DNA of 64,000 nt from Limanda limanda (GCF_963576545.1 NC_083658.1:11214428-11278427); one strand, 5' to 3'. Positions 37,102 to 49,804 are shown, numbered from the stretch's first letter. Notes: generated by a model not told the origin, from the sequence alone. A program made the numbers and translations.

Positions 37102-40100
37102 GTAAGTGTCAGTGGACGCACGCGACTGTCACTCGGTGACCCCGGAATGAGTGGGGACCAAAGAGAGAGAGAGGGAGACTAAACCCTGCCTGCAGCTGGT
37201 TTTTATAGCTTCTCGCTTTGCAGCTGGGTGTAAATGGGAGGAAAATAGCTGGTTGGATGCAGCACTGTAAGAAAGACGTTCTATATAATTATCAGAGAGG
37301 ACATTCTGTATCATCTGTTTGTGCTTAGTCACACGTTGTTGCGTTGCTGTCGTCCGGGAGTGTGTGTTTACCTCAAACGACTGTAAGGGGGGGAAAAAAG
37401 GGCCTCTTTCGTCGAAAGGTTTTCTTGCTCTGAACCTCTCTGTCAAGGAACGTACAGGAGGTGGTAGCTTCAGGCCAGTGGATCTCTTATTGGAGTCTGG
37501 TGAGTCAATAGAGTTCGTGCAGGGCTCCAGAAGCGTTCTCCTCTAGAAGCACTCGTGCTCCTTACTTGAGTTATCATCTATCTATCTGTTTATTTGCTGT
37601 ATGAATATTAGAAAACGTGCTGTTCGGAAAGTAGAAATGCAATATGACAAGTTGGCGTTCTGATGGGAATGCTCAGTGAGCAGATTATTTAGGACAACAA
37701 ACACCCCTCTGCCTTTTGTTTGAAATGCAACACTCCCTTCTGTTGCGTCAACGTCACGTGCGATCAGGCATATTCCGTTCCCCAGTACATGCAGTGTTGT
37801 CTGTAAATGCGTTTTAATCTTCTCTTTCTGTTATGGATGCAAGCGTGTTAAAGGTGTGCGGCAGCAATCTGTCCATAAAACAAACAGGGAATTACGGGGT
37901 ATATTTGACTTTGATGCTTTATTTCTTGGAACACGTTTGGACAGAAGCGTTAGAATGCTGTCCAGCCCCTGTCACTGCCCGCTGTGGCATTCCTACTTAA
38001 TTGGTCTGGAAAGGTCCCGCTCGGTAGGACAGTTCAGGTCAGCTCGAGTCTCTGAAGTTGTTAAGTCTGGGACACTCAATTAACTCAGCTGTGGTTCCCC
38101 ATCCAGAGAAAAATGACACAGCGGAGGCAGGAAATACAAATTACCTTGAAATCTGCTTTAAAGCAACTTGTCTTTGGTGACCGGACAAGACTTTAATGTA
38201 AAAATAAACCTTTTTCATCTGCTTAAATCCCAAACTGGGACTGCAGTATTGGAAAAAGCCCCCCCACACACACACTCAGAGTGAGGGGATTGTCCTCAGA
38301 ACTCGCACATCAAATCCAAACTGTCTCTTTAACATCCATTGGAGTTTCATAGTGTAGATCTCATTGAAAGTTGTTTATTTTGTTGTTAATTACCATTATT
38401 CAGGTATGTGTCCTCGTGTTTTGGCAAAACACAAACAAACCTCCTTTTGTATGCAAATAAAATGATCATTTGCATTTTTTCGCAAACTTGTGTCGACTTG
38501 ATATCTCTCAGTCTTCTCATGCTCTAACCAGCTCATCCAGTTGGGGACTGTCAAGTGGATCCACGCACCAGTCATCTTCCTGCTTATGTTGTCAATCCAG
38601 AATCTCCGTCTCCATCTGGGTGCTGTTTAAGTCGGTGCCGTCTTGATTCTGGCAGCTCCACTGAATCGTGTTATGTCCATTGATCATACACTGGATTTCC
38701 TTCAGGCAAAATTTGCATCAGGGTGTCAGACGGGCCTGGAGTTTCACTCGTGTGGGCTCCGCGTCATAAAGCGACCTATACCAATCCCAGTATACATGAT
38801 TCATCCCTGTGCCAGAGATAAGGAGAAGGCAGAGCTCAGAAACAATCAGAATAAGTGGGCGTACATGAGCCAACCTGCAATCTTTTCTGTGCGAGGTAAA
38901 ACTTGCCAGTGCACGTTTTCCAAACAGTAAAGTATAGAGGGTGACTTTGTGCTAATCCCCTGTCAAGGTATTTGTTTTTTTTACTTAACAAGAGTGATAG
39001 GAACCATGGATATGCTTTGCTATTTTAGCTGAAAGCTAATCCACATTGCTCAACATCGGGGTAATATTATTTTTGTTTATTTACATCTCTCTCTATATAT
39101 TTTTGTATTCCTCTCAGGGACATGCTTGAACTGAACATATTCAAATATATATATATCAACTCTATAAAATATTAAAGGGTACAGCTACCTGCCAAAATTT
39201 ACAAACTCAATTTGGACAGTAATGATGTCCCTGTAACCATCAGTGAAATATAAAAAAGAAACTAAAATACAAACAGATCTCATCTAGTACTGTTTCCTAA
39301 AATATGTTATTTTAATTTGAACTAATTGTCACTTAATCAGATATAATTCCTGACAAGTAGCTTCAACCATTAGCTCCAGTAAACGGTCGGAGCCCTTGGT
39401 TTGCATCCTTCATTTCGTCCATGTTACATTTCGTCTTCTGAAAGCTTACAGTTATGTGTCTGCCAATTAGGGATGCCACGAACATACGACACATATGCAT
39501 AACACTGTGATCTGTCATCAAACAGCTGGTTGTTGTAAGTGTGCCCACAGTGTGTTTGTGTGAGAAGTTCAGGGACATACGCTGACAAGTCATTTTCCAT
39601 CACATAACAAACCTAAGAGACTTGTGCTTGGTTGGACTGACACGCCAATTAACAAAACATCCAAACAGCCCAATTATTTTCTGTTTTCCAGTTTATGGCT
39701 CACATCTTTTACAGAGCACTTAATTTTATTGGCTACTTTGTGATATCAAATGAAGTTTGCCCATTGAATTACACGCATATTTTGCAAGACAATGTAAACC
39801 ATTGAAAGAGCTGCCTCTCGGTCCTGGTGTTGTTGACGCTCCAGACCGTTCCGGGCCGTGCCTTGTTTTTTTTCCATAGTGTTTATGCTCAGTAAGCAGG
39901 TCTGTCCGCCTGTAATGCTCGGCTCCTTTCAGACTGAAGCATGCGTATCAGACAGCAGATCTACACCTATTTCTGGAGTGAGTCACAAGACTGTCATTAC
40001 AATCCACCCTGTGGCCCTGTTTGCCCGCTGTGGGTGGATTTCTTTCAAAAAAAACAATTCCAACAACATGAATTCTGAGAAAAGAATCCAAAGTACTTGC

Positions 40101-40669
40101 TGAACTAATTAAAGGTATATTATGTCATAATTATTGATTAAAAAGTCTAAAAACGACTAGAACTAAGTTATATTTATTGTTTACCAAATACAATAATCCA
40201 TTTCTGATTCCTGCATAACGTTCATAAATCTATAATACAATCCCTCATTCATGAATTAGCCTGTTAGCTGTATTCTAATCGGAGATGATGGTGAATAGAA
40301 CTCCCGTGGTCCCATGCTGCTTTCAAGATCGTCATCGAACTATAGGTCTTTTGTTGTTGTTGAGATCAAGAGACCCCTAGAAGCCAATTATTACTGAGAT
40401 AATGTTGCTGTGCATCAGTCATGAGGGAAACTGTGCTCTAACCTATTTTTTGTTTGCTGATAATGTGCCAGAATATCCAGATGCAGCTGTATTGTGTATT
40501 CTGAATGAATTATCTACAATATACACCTGGATGGTGGCCGGTGAGTCACTCCTGAATAGGAAGCATCCCTCTTTTTCTTTCAAGGGACAATTAAGTCCAC
40601 TGGAAATATACATCTGTTTGGTGCAGATGTGTTTTGTTTTTTTCCCCCTAACAAATGCACCTTGATGCC

Positions 40670-40775
40670 ACTATACACTGGTGTAATCCGCCTGCTCAAT
40701 TCTGGAGAACTAATTACTGCGCATTAGTTAAACAGACCATTTGAAATGCAGGCCTGCTAAATCACGCTTGCCAGG
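40670..40775. promoter_or_regulatory. Candidate conserved non-coding element in slitrk6 intron
   Basis: Complex sequence with clustered homeobox-like cores (aactaattactgcgcattag), flanked by ordinary intron. It has no repeat signature or open frame. Suggested by appearance only. Confidence 0.22.
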
Positions 40776-42806
40776 GGAGCCGAGCCGTTTTCCCTCCCTC
40801 CACACACAGGCTTTGTGCTGCTATTATTAGTTGTATCATGCATATGTTCTCAATCAGACGTTGAGGCCCACCAGCAGAGAACAGTCGGGGGGGGCGATGC
40901 GGTACATGAGGGAGCGCGAGTGAAACTGTGTCTTTACTCGTAACACAGGTATATTAGGTTCCCCTCTGTGAGGCTTTTTTCAGTTTATCAAGGCCCACTG
41001 CTCACACTGCCTCGCATCACACCAGCTGTTAGAACTGCTGCATGACATGAGAGGGAGGACAAAGCTGATCTGTCTCTCCAAACAGGCCCTCCGATGATAT
41101 TTGTAAAGATACCCCCCCCCTCCTTGTAACACCCAGCCGAGCACGGGACGTCGTCTTCGCTCCCCTGGCCACCGAGGCCGTGTTCTCACACCATGCTGCC
41201 AAAGAGAATCGTTATGTCTGCATGGCGGAGCAGCTGACGGAGGGACTATGGGACACTGCAGCCTGACTCCCATCCAGGTGGAGAATGTGGGGTTGATTTA
41301 GAGGCACACATGGTTCAGTCCGGTTGGTTTTGAGTTTCCGTTGAGCTGCGAAAAAGGGGGGGGGGCTCGGCGGGTTTCTCAAAAGGAAAGCAGATGGGTA
41401 CAAAAAAATAAAGCCACTTTTTGAACTCGGTGGAGCGTGCGCCTTCCTCTGCACCTTCCCTCAAACACCAGAGCCGTGTGCCGTAAGCTGGAAGCCAGCC
41501 ACCGTGATAAGAGTGTATTCTCGGTACCACAATATTTCATAAATTCAGACCCTTCCCCACAAAGTTCTCACTAATGAGTGTAAGAAAAATATTCAGTTTG
41601 AAAACAATGTGTGCCTCCTCGGACTCGCGTCTGTCAAGACCCATAAATCACCGGGACTGCAGGTAGCCCAGCAATGAGGAGGACTGAGGCCTTTTGAAAC
41701 AAGCCGAGACCCGATGAACATTCCGGGAGTATCCACAAGATCTCCACACACCATGCGTTTGGAACGCAAATGCGGAGTGACTGTTATCAGTCTTGACGGA
41801 GTTGAGAGAATGGCTCTATCTGTCGGGTGCCACTAGGGATAACAAGCCTTTTATTCTCGTACATCAAGTTGCCTCACGCTACACAAAAAGGAATTAGACT
41901 TCTGCCTTATGGGCTATTTGCAGTTCCAGCAGGCTGATTTTACTTCCTCTGACAGTGACGACGACAGAGCATGACTAGGGGATGTGTTCATGTTATCTAA
42001 AAATAATGTCTCCAACTGTCAACTGGGAAGATGCGCACGCTAATCGGTCCAGTTCAAAACCCAGGTTCATGTTTTGTTTGTCATACGCTGTGTCTGTATT
42101 GTGTGTGCGTGCAAACTATGACAAATGTATAGGGGATAAAAAATACTGCAGTGCTCTGGACGTCTGGTGCATGAAGCGTATTAAATCGATGGAAAGCAAG
42201 AGCACCGGGCTTTTCAGTAAAGAATACATGTTCAAGACAGGGACCTCTTGCTTTCCAGCTGTGGAGAGAATGCCACTGACTTTCATTTGTTTGTGAGTAC
42301 GTCCATTAATCCTGAAAACAGTATGGATTGAGAAGGAGAGAATATCAATATGATGTTTGTTAGTGTCAATACAATTGCGATTTTTAATGGGAGTTCATAT
42401 TTCCAGTGGTTTCTCGTGAGAGCAGTTGTAACAGTGAATCTAATATCTCAAGGATAACTACCACTTTCCGTGGTGCACAAGTAGACAGCCAAGAAGAAAA
42501 TGAGTAGGATGCAGCATTGGCTGCCTTACTGAAGTGCCTATGAGCAAGACACAAAAGTTTTAACAGCAGCAGGACTCAGCTATTGTGGACACAAACGTGG
42601 ACGGCATGAGGGCTTGGTCTTGCAGCTGAATTAGACATGGGACCCTTAATTATATAAATAAAATTAAATCAATTTAAAAAAGCAACTTGAACACACCAAT
42701 GGGAGTGATGTGGAGGCTTGTTTCTGTTTGTCCACTCCATGGTGACGTTCTCTTCCTGATTTATTGCCCGTTAATATCAGTGCCGCCTTTTAAGCATTGC
42801 GTAAAC

Positions 42807-43401
42807 CAGGGGTCTTCAACGTTTTCAGGCCAAGGACCCCAAAACTGGTGGAGAGATGGAGCAGGGACCCCATACTATATATAGTGTATAAAATCGTGTT
42901 TTATATTGAATTGGACCTAGTGCCATGTATAAACATAGCTACCCTGTTATTGTGCATTCAATACTAAACTTTCAAATATTACACAGTTTCATATATTCAT
43001 GTTTTAAATTTAAACATGTGCAAGGTACAGGGTGGCCATGCCACTGCCTTTTATAAACATACGTCTTGCATACAACACTGAGCTATAACAATAATTCACA
43101 GATTCATGTTTTAATTTTAAACATACATGTAGAAGAGACAGTGAATCCTCAAGCCATCTGTGGATGGCAGAAATACTCCCAAATTAGTGAGATGTCGGAC
43201 CTTGATGAGTAGCACACAACTTATCTAACCTTGGACGGATGGCAGTTGTCAGGCAGAGGGTCAAATCAGCCTCACAATATGTTGGATGCATGTTAATGTG
43301 TATTTTAAAACATTTAAATTTGTGGGGAAAAAAATGTGTTGGAAAATTAAAAAAAAAAAAATTGCCTCAACCAAAAAAGTACCCCCTGTTGAAGACCTCT
43401 G
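42807..43401. mobile_element. Non-autonomous hAT-type element (inverted relative to the copy at 16368)
   Basis: Its ends are caggggtcttcaac and gttgaagacctctg, near-perfect terminal inverted repeats of hAT type. The flanking 8-mers gcgtaaac (42799-42806) and gcataaag (43402-43409) agree at 6 of 8 bases, fitting a decayed 8-bp target duplication. At 595 bp with no transposase it is non-autonomous. Its left half is clearly the reverse complement of the 16368-16766 copy (shared 16-base core tagtgccatgtataaa with one change), so both belong to one family. It sits inside the slitrk6 intron. Confidence 0.85.
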
Positions 43402-43914
43402 GCATAAAGTATATTATGTGTATTGATCACTTGGTGGGCATAGTTAAGTCTGATCAATATGGAAAGACAGCAGTTGCTCTGGGGTTTTCTGTTGGAAGTG
43501 TCTGAGCGGCATACGACCATGTGTATTCATAACTTCTCTGTGTGAGAGTCCCTGAAAGGATCGTCACTGCGTCATGATGCCATACCTGACTAAGAAGGGG
43601 TGTTTCGTAATATGGAGAACTTTTCTGCACAGCGACGGTGCAGTAAAAATAGTGGCTGGTCCAAATAAAGTGTGAACATGTCACTTATGGGTGTGCAAGT
43701 GGCAAAAGCCTATTGTGTATGTCACAGAGCCTGTAGAGGGGCTTGGTGTGGGATAAATACTCAACATCGACAAAATTCTCTCTTCCACTTTGCCTTTGCT
43801 GATTTTCCTCGTCTCATTTGGCGTTGGACGACGACGTGGCTTCATGCGCATGATGGGAGATCTCATAGGGCTTCAGTAGATCTCTAACTGAATTGTCTGA
43901 ACAGCAAGATATGC

Positions 43915-44500
43915 ACATTTGAATCTGGGAAAGGAGAGAGTGTGCGGCGTGAGAGGCTGGCACCGGAAGAGCATTTCATCTCCCGCGCCCGTCACGCCGA
44001 GTCCCCATGCAACATTGATTGCCTGGAAAAATGGATCAGTTAGACGAGTCTGTTTGAAATACAGAACAAAAGATTGCATGAGGCTAATGCCTTTCCATAT
44101 CTGCCCCTCAGCAGCGTGTTATCGTGCAGCCGGCGATAGCATCTGTTAATAGTCTTTGTTTCATTTCGTATTGTCTTACGAGCCATCGGGGGTCACAGAG
44201 GTGAGTGCCTCGGGTGCCGTGACCACCACCGGCCCTCCTGAATGAGAAAAAACACAGACAGATGATGGAAAATGGCCAGAGATGTGTTTGGCAGCAGCTT
44301 TGAGAGCTCCTTCGCTCTGTGTCATTACTGTCAAAGCAATGCTTTTATTATAAGTTTGACAAATTATAATTCTGCGTCTCATTATATTTTCACCGCATTA
44401 TCTTCCGTTGAGAAACGTGGCGGATTTGACCCTCATCGGCGATAATAGCTCCGTGTCGTTTGTTCAAGATGGTCATTTTCTTAACTGGTCCATTCTGGTT
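43915..44500. promoter_or_regulatory. Candidate regulatory block in slitrk6 intron
   Basis: This 0.6-kb segment is more GC-balanced and complex than the surrounding intron and lacks simple repeats and transposon ends. It contains several CpGs (ctcccgcgcccgtcacgcc near 43980) and AT-rich homeodomain-type motifs (tttattataagtttgac, 44340s). Open frames in it are short and unrecognised. Such blocks in SLITRK introns are plausible enhancers, but nothing here proves it. Confidence 0.25.
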
Positions 44501-46559
44501 TGCCATTGTTACTTCAAATTGTTCCTCTTTTCAAACCCTTATCTTCCCTCATGTCTTATATTTCCGAACACGATGGATAATGGAACGCGCATGGAATGTT
44601 ATATTTTTTTAATTTGTAATTCTTCAAGCATATTAATAAAACATCAGTGAACAGCTATGAAGTGTTGGTCAAGACTGTGTAATTAGAGTTGAATGGTTTG
44701 TAATGCAATATACTTGGTTGTATTTGTAAAAATAATCATATGAAGATTTTAAATGGGTAATTATCGTGATAAATAGATGGATCACATTATTATTTAAGAA
44801 AGTTTGAAGAATTTCTTTCTCGTTTTTGCTCCTGAGTGAAGGTTGTGGTTTTAAACACTTCTCTATGGGCACAGAGTGTCACACACCTGATTAACAGGGA
44901 CATATTTGACAGATGTGACACAGTTACACAATGCATTATATCAATATTTATTGGATTTTTGTCATAATGATAAAATATAATATTGTGAAAGGTGTTTACA
45001 TTGTTTAATTCCCCCGCCCTAAAGTTACAGTTGACAAGAGTTCCCTGAAGATCGCTGCTTACCATTTGAGAAACAACTAGCAACTGTTTTTTGTTAATGA
45101 GTTATAATTATATGCCCGTTTTTGGAAAGATCGCTTAATAGTGGGTCTCCCTATTCTTGTGCTGCTCCGAGCACTGGCTGTCTCCGGGGGCGAGAACACC
45201 TAATTACTCTGGTGTAATCTGTCTGATGTTGTGGCCATACCTAAAACAGATAACTATGTACTTTATGTAACCCTCTGTAGGTGGTCAGTGATGAAACTTA
45301 TTTTGTATATTACATATAGTAAGGTGTTTTTTGTAATCATTCATTTGTATATTTCATATGGTAACAGGAGTGTTTTAACATTTATCTTATTGTCTGTAAT
45401 TTGATGTGATGATGACCGTTACATATCCCCCAGTGTTCTCCGTGATATTTTAGGGCCTCTCAGGTCCGTCAATCTCGGCTGGTGTGACCTTGGGGAGATA
45501 GTGTTGACTTTGGTTTTCGTCAGTAATCTCGAGTATTGTCAACAGCACAAAATACAGACAAAGTCAAACAGGCAAAAAGGTGAAATGGAAAGAGGCGTTA
45601 TGGTGTGGGAGCGTGGTTCGAATGAAAGGACATGCTGTGTTTATTCATGCTCTGGCCTTCCTTGCATGGTGGTGCTTCCCTCAAATCACTTTCATGTTAC
45701 ATCACCTCTTGGCTTGCAATTGTAGAGTTGGTAAACAAACTATTATTCTGTATTTTGGGATGTTTTTTCGCAATATGCAATTGACCATAGATCCACGTTT
45801 ATAAGATATGTTACACTGGAAAATATGGTCCGCCTGAAAGCCCTATTTGGGGGAATAGGGTTTTCTCTCGGAGGTCAGGTCGACTCCTCGTGTGCATGTG
45901 GGGCAAACCAAACTTATCTGAAGTAACTACTGTAAATCTGATAGGGCACAACTTTGATCTTATAAGATTTGGTCAGTATGTGTTGAGTTCGAACAAGGCT
46001 CGCCTTGTCAAGTCAGAATTCAATTTTCGGGTTGCTAATCAAAATTTTGTTTACGCCAACATAAGTGTTTTCTTGACATTCTTCCAACTCTTGTCCCTTT
46101 GAAGCATTATCTTCCAAGGGTGGATATTTAGTTATCCTTGATCATGGGAAGAATCCATCTCATGACTTCTCCACCACTTCCCCCTTGAGTGGTTTGCCGC
46201 CTTCTGATCCATTGTGATTCCAGTCAAATTAGTGGGATGGATTTAGATGTGTTGCTAAGGGACCGGCGGCGATAAAAAAAAACACATTTCGGTGTTTCCC
46301 CCCTCTTCTTCCACCATAAATTCTGCTCAGAGCGATGTTGGTTGGTTCGGGGAAAGTTTGTAACTTCATGTAGTATAGCAAATCTGATAGATCAATTTCA
46401 GCTTGGCTTGTGATCAGTCCACTTGAGTCTTGAGCTAATTGGTCGAACAATAAAGCCATTAATTTCCAGTGCTGAGCTGAACGCCTGTTATGAACGTAGC
46501 TGTAACAAGGACTCAAAATGGCCTGAACTGACTTTTGTATGACTAACACTAAGTTTTTT

Positions 46560-46760
46560 CTATGTACCATTATCCCACTATGAGTCACCGGGGGAGGAGA
46601 TGCTGTCTTAATGTCATCGCTCACCCTGTGAAATGTATTTACTCATCGCTAAAATTGCCGGGGTCCGTGCGGATTCAGATGACTCTTTTACACGGATTAT
46701 TAGGATTCTCATTATCAGCTACACTTGGTTTAACTGCCATTCTTCACGTCCAAACAGGGA
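46560..46760. promoter_or_regulatory. Candidate regulatory element 0.5 kb upstream of the coding exon
   Basis: Complex non-repetitive sequence with OTX/homeobox-like cores (cggattattaggattctcat, 46695-46714). It lies just inside the intron, upstream of the coding exon. It could also act as an internal promoter region, but there is no CpG cluster or good donor here. Confidence 0.2.
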
Positions 46761-47243
46761 AGTGCTGCTCAGCAGTGTGGAGGCCACATAGGGGTAAAAG
46801 ATGAAGAAAGAAATGAACATATAATCATGATGAGCTTATCACGATGCATTTAGATTGGCAAAAAATAAACTCTTTAGGAGTAGGATTGTTACGCTGGTTT
46901 GCTTTTTCCCCCTATATATTTTTCATGCATTTCCGCCTTGTTAAGACAATTTGACACTATACAAATGCTTCCCTCCAAGACGGGTGTGACATCCCTCCAT
47001 GCATATGATGCACCCATAAATGTCAATTTTTCCGTTGTTACACTTTCTAACACAGCCAAAGTTCAAGTATTGTAACACATGAAATTGTTATCCCTGGGAT
47101 TGCACATCACTCCGTCTCAGGGCATGTAAATAGAATGATTATTCAGAAACAGACATTTAATTCATGTCATCTTGTATAACAACGGTCATATAATGTTCTG
47201 TTTTCTCTCTCCCCCCCACCCCCACCCCTTCTGCCCATGCTTC

Positions 47244-47275
47244 TATCCTTTTCTCCACAGATATCTCAGCCCGAC
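47244..47275 (+). other. slitrk6: Splice acceptor and 5' UTR start of the slitrk6 coding exon
   Basis: A pyrimidine-rich tract ends in ttttctccacag at 47260, a consensus 3' splice site. The exon then begins with 15 untranslated bases (47261-47275) before the ATG. SLITRK genes typically carry their full coding sequence in one exon preceded by non-coding exon(s), which this matches. The upstream run of C/T from about 47205 strengthens the acceptor. Confidence 0.8.
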
Positions 47276-49804
47276 ATGCTGCCCTGTATTATTTTCATCG
47301 CCTTGTTTGTCACTGCGGTCCAATCCCAAGATATCCATCCCTCACAGGCATCATCCACGATTAGCGAGTCTTGTGACTCCCTGTGCTCCTGCGAGGGGAA
47401 AGATGGCATCCTTCATCTTAACTGCGAGCAGAGAAACATCAGCAAGATCTCCCAGATCAAAGTCCGGGCAGGTGTGCCCTTCCACCTGAACCTTTACAAA
47501 AATGACTTGGTTGAGCTGCGTGCAGAGGAAATGGAAGGGCTTAACAATGCCCTGTCGCTGCACATCGGGGGTAACAGCATACAGGAGCTGGAACCAGGGG
47601 TCTTCAGCACTCTTAGTTCGCTGAAGAAACTCCACATCAATAGCAATTTCCTCGTCACCTTGAAAGAGGACACTTTTCAAGGCCTGGTGAATTTGGAGTT
47701 TCTCCAGGCCGACACTAATTTCATCCGGGTCATCGAGCCGGGGGCATTCAACAAGCTCATCCGCCTCAAGGTCCTCATCCTGAATGATAATTCCATCGAG
47801 TTTTTGCCCAACAACATTTTCCGGTTCGTGCCCCTCACACACCTGGACCTGCGTGGAAACCAGCTCCAGACACTGCCCTATGTCGGGTTCCTGGAGCACA
47901 TCGGAAGGATAATGGAACTTCTCCTCGAGGACAATGACTGGGTCTGTGACTGTGACATTTTACACTTGAAAATATGGATGGAGAACATGAGGGCCCAGTC
48001 GTCAATTGGGGATGTGGTCTGTAGCACGCCGCATCACCTGAAGGGAACCATTCTGGCAAAGGTGAAGCGGGACGTCCTGTGCCCGTCCCACGCGGATATC
48101 AACCTGGAGGAGCCGTCAAAGTCACTGGATATGGTTGTAACTCCCTCGTCCAAAGTGTCTCCGAATCCCAAGTTGATCAACGCCAAAGACGACGCCAAGG
48201 CACCGACCCCCTCCCACTTTCCTGGCAGTCCTTGTGTGGAACACTGCTCCTGCCACAATCACCCCGTGGCTGGGTTTTTGATGCATTGTCAGGACAGAGG
48301 AATCCAAAAGGTGTCAGATATCGGAATACTTCAGCAGAGCCCCACAAAGCTGGTCATGACGGGAAATATGATCCAGAAACTCTTGAAATATGATTTTGTC
48401 ACGTACGATAGTTTAGAATTGCTCAACCTGGCGAACAACAGAATTGATTACATAGATAATGAGACCTTCCTCAGCCTGAGCAGTTTGAAAAAGCTCTACC
48501 TGAATGGCAACAGGATTGAAAAGCTGTTCTCCACAATGTTTGTTGGGTTGCACAACCTTGAATACCTGTATCTGGAATACAACCTTATCAAAGAGATCGC
48601 TCCGGGCACATTTAATCCCCTGCCAAACCTGAAGCTCTTGTCATTAAATAACAACCTGCTAAGCTCTCTCCCGGCGCAGATATTTCGCAATGTGCCCCTC
48701 ACCAAGTTAAACCTGAGGAAAAATCTACTTATGCACCTGCCAGTAAGCAACGTGCTTGATCAACTCGACGCACTCGAGCAGATTTATTTAGAGGACAACC
48801 CCTGGGACTGCAGCTGTGACTTGCTCAGCCTCAAACAATGGGTGGAGAAGCTCAGAAAGGACACTGTGGTAGGTTCCATTTTGTGTCACACCCCAAAGAA
48901 TGTGATGGAGGCTGAGCTGAGAAGCCTGCGTCATGAGATGCTGTGTCCTGGTTTAGGGACATACTACCCAGGTGAGGAGGAGAGTGTGACAGCCACGCTG
49001 GGGCCTGACAGCATCGGCAAGGGTTTTTTCAGCCCACTCACGGACACTGTCCCACTCTCTGTGCTCATCTTGAGCCTCCTTATTCTCGCTCTTATGGTTA
49101 TATTCTGCTCCGCCGGGCTGGTGGTGTTTGTGGTTCACCGGCGGCGAAGTAGGGCCAAGAAAAAAGGGGCGGAGGAGCAGCCAAGAGAAAACACCAACAG
49201 TAGTCCCATCCACTTACATTACAGCATGTATGGACAGAAAACCACACACCACACGCTGACCCAAAGAACTGGGTCTGCAACTCTGTATGAGGACAGATCA
49301 CACAGCCCCATTGTTCAGATCTGCCGCAACCCCACCTACTGCTCGCAGCACAAGGAACATGACGCAGATTTGGATTATAGCCTCGACGAGCCCAGCGGCA
49401 AGCATCACGTCTGCCGGAGCATCATGGAGAAAGAGAACACTTCTCCCCTGACGGGGAACCCCGGCTCAAAGTTCAGACCCATGACCGGAGAGTGCCCTGC
49501 AGAGTTTGTCACGCTCGGGAACCCCAACTACATGTACAGGAACATCCTGGAGAAGGAGAAGGAGCTGCAGCAGCTCGGAATAACCGAGTACCTCCGGAAA
49601 AACATGCCCCAGCTTCAGTCCGCTGTGGACATGCATGTCCCGGGACACCAGGAGGAGTTAAAGCTGATGGAGACAATTATGTACTCGAGGCCGCGCAAGG
49701 TCATGCTAGAGCAAACTAAGAATGAGTACTTTGAACTTAAGGCTAACCTGCATTCTGAGCCAGACTACTTGGAGGTTCTGGAGCATCAAACTACATTTAA
49801 TTGA
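47276..49804 (+). CDS. slitrk6: SLIT and NTRK-like protein 6 (single coding exon)
   Basis: An 842-residue type I membrane protein. Residues 1-18 form a signal peptide (MLPCIIFIALFVTAVQSQ). The first LRR block has an N-cap with Cys33/37/39/50, about six leucine-rich repeats (69-212) and a C-cap with Cys224/226/249/269. The second has Cys320/324/326/338, six repeats (357-497) and Cys512/514/537/557. A hydrophobic span (593-620) is followed by the stop-transfer HRRRSRAKKK. Family-specific tail motifs include HYSMYGQKTTHH, ITEYLRKN, YSRPRKV and YLEVLE near the end, and these point to SLITRK6 over other paralogs. Length is close to the human protein (841). Sequons lie at N54 and N395. I chose the ATG at 47276 because an in-frame ATG at 47237 lies upstream of the splice acceptor; the chosen ATG has G at -3. 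SLITRK6 is known as a neuronal adhesion and synapse/neurite-regulating protein of inner ear and retina; human loss causes deafness with high myopia. Function here is inferred by homology. Confidence 0.96.
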   Translation: MLPCIIFIALFVTAVQSQDIHPSQASSTISESCDSLCSCEGKDGILHLNCEQRNISKISQIKVRAGVPFHLNLYKNDLVELRAEEMEGLNNALSLHIGGNSIQELEPGVFSTLSSLKKLHINSNFLVTLKEDTFQGLVNLEFLQADTNFIRVIEPGAFNKLIRLKVLILNDNSIEFLPNNIFRFVPLTHLDLRGNQLQTLPYVGFLEHIGRIMELLLEDNDWVCDCDILHLKIWMENMRAQSSIGDVVCSTPHHLKGTILAKVKRDVLCPSHADINLEEPSKSLDMVVTPSSKVSPNPKLINAKDDAKAPTPSHFPGSPCVEHCSCHNHPVAGFLMHCQDRGIQKVSDIGILQQSPTKLVMTGNMIQKLLKYDFVTYDSLELLNLANNRIDYIDNETFLSLSSLKKLYLNGNRIEKLFSTMFVGLHNLEYLYLEYNLIKEIAPGTFNPLPNLKLLSLNNNLLSSLPAQIFRNVPLTKLNLRKNLLMHLPVSNVLDQLDALEQIYLEDNPWDCSCDLLSLKQWVEKLRKDTVVGSILCHTPKNVMEAELRSLRHEMLCPGLGTYYPGEEESVTATLGPDSIGKGFFSPLTDTVPLSVLILSLLILALMVIFCSAGLVVFVVHRRRSRAKKKGAEEQPRENTNSSPIHLHYSMYGQKTTHHTLTQRTGSATLYEDRSHSPIVQICRNPTYCSQHKEHDADLDYSLDEPSGKHHVCRSIMEKENTSPLTGNPGSKFRPMTGECPAEFVTLGNPNYMYRNILEKEKELQQLGITEYLRKNMPQLQSAVDMHVPGHQEELKLMETIMYSRPRKVMLEQTKNEYFELKANLHSEPDYLEVLEHQTTFN

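Larger units (their letters stand above)
34959..47260 (+). other. slitrk6: Proposed slitrk6 intron 1
   Basis: The interval runs from donor GTAAGT (34959) to acceptor cacag (47260). I found no other coding gene in it on either strand; its open frames are short and unrecognised. It contains the microexon candidate, a perfect hairpin (36358), a GA repeat (36507-36542), a miniature hAT insertion (42807-43401) and several low-repeat stretches that look like regulatory DNA. The boundary at 34959 depends on the exon-1 call. Confidence 0.42.

Noticed and set aside
45605..45640. ggttcgaat phrase resembling a tRNA T-arm
   Set aside because: No matching acceptor stem, D-arm or anticodon arm around it.
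47237..47275. Upstream in-frame ATG giving an 855-residue slitrk6
   Set aside because: It lies before the splice acceptor at 47260, in the pyrimidine tract, and would place 13 non-hydrophobic residues ahead of the signal peptide.
47351..47899. 182-codon frame on the minus strand inside slitrk6
   Set aside because: Antisense shadow of a conserved LRR-coding region; no independent protein features.
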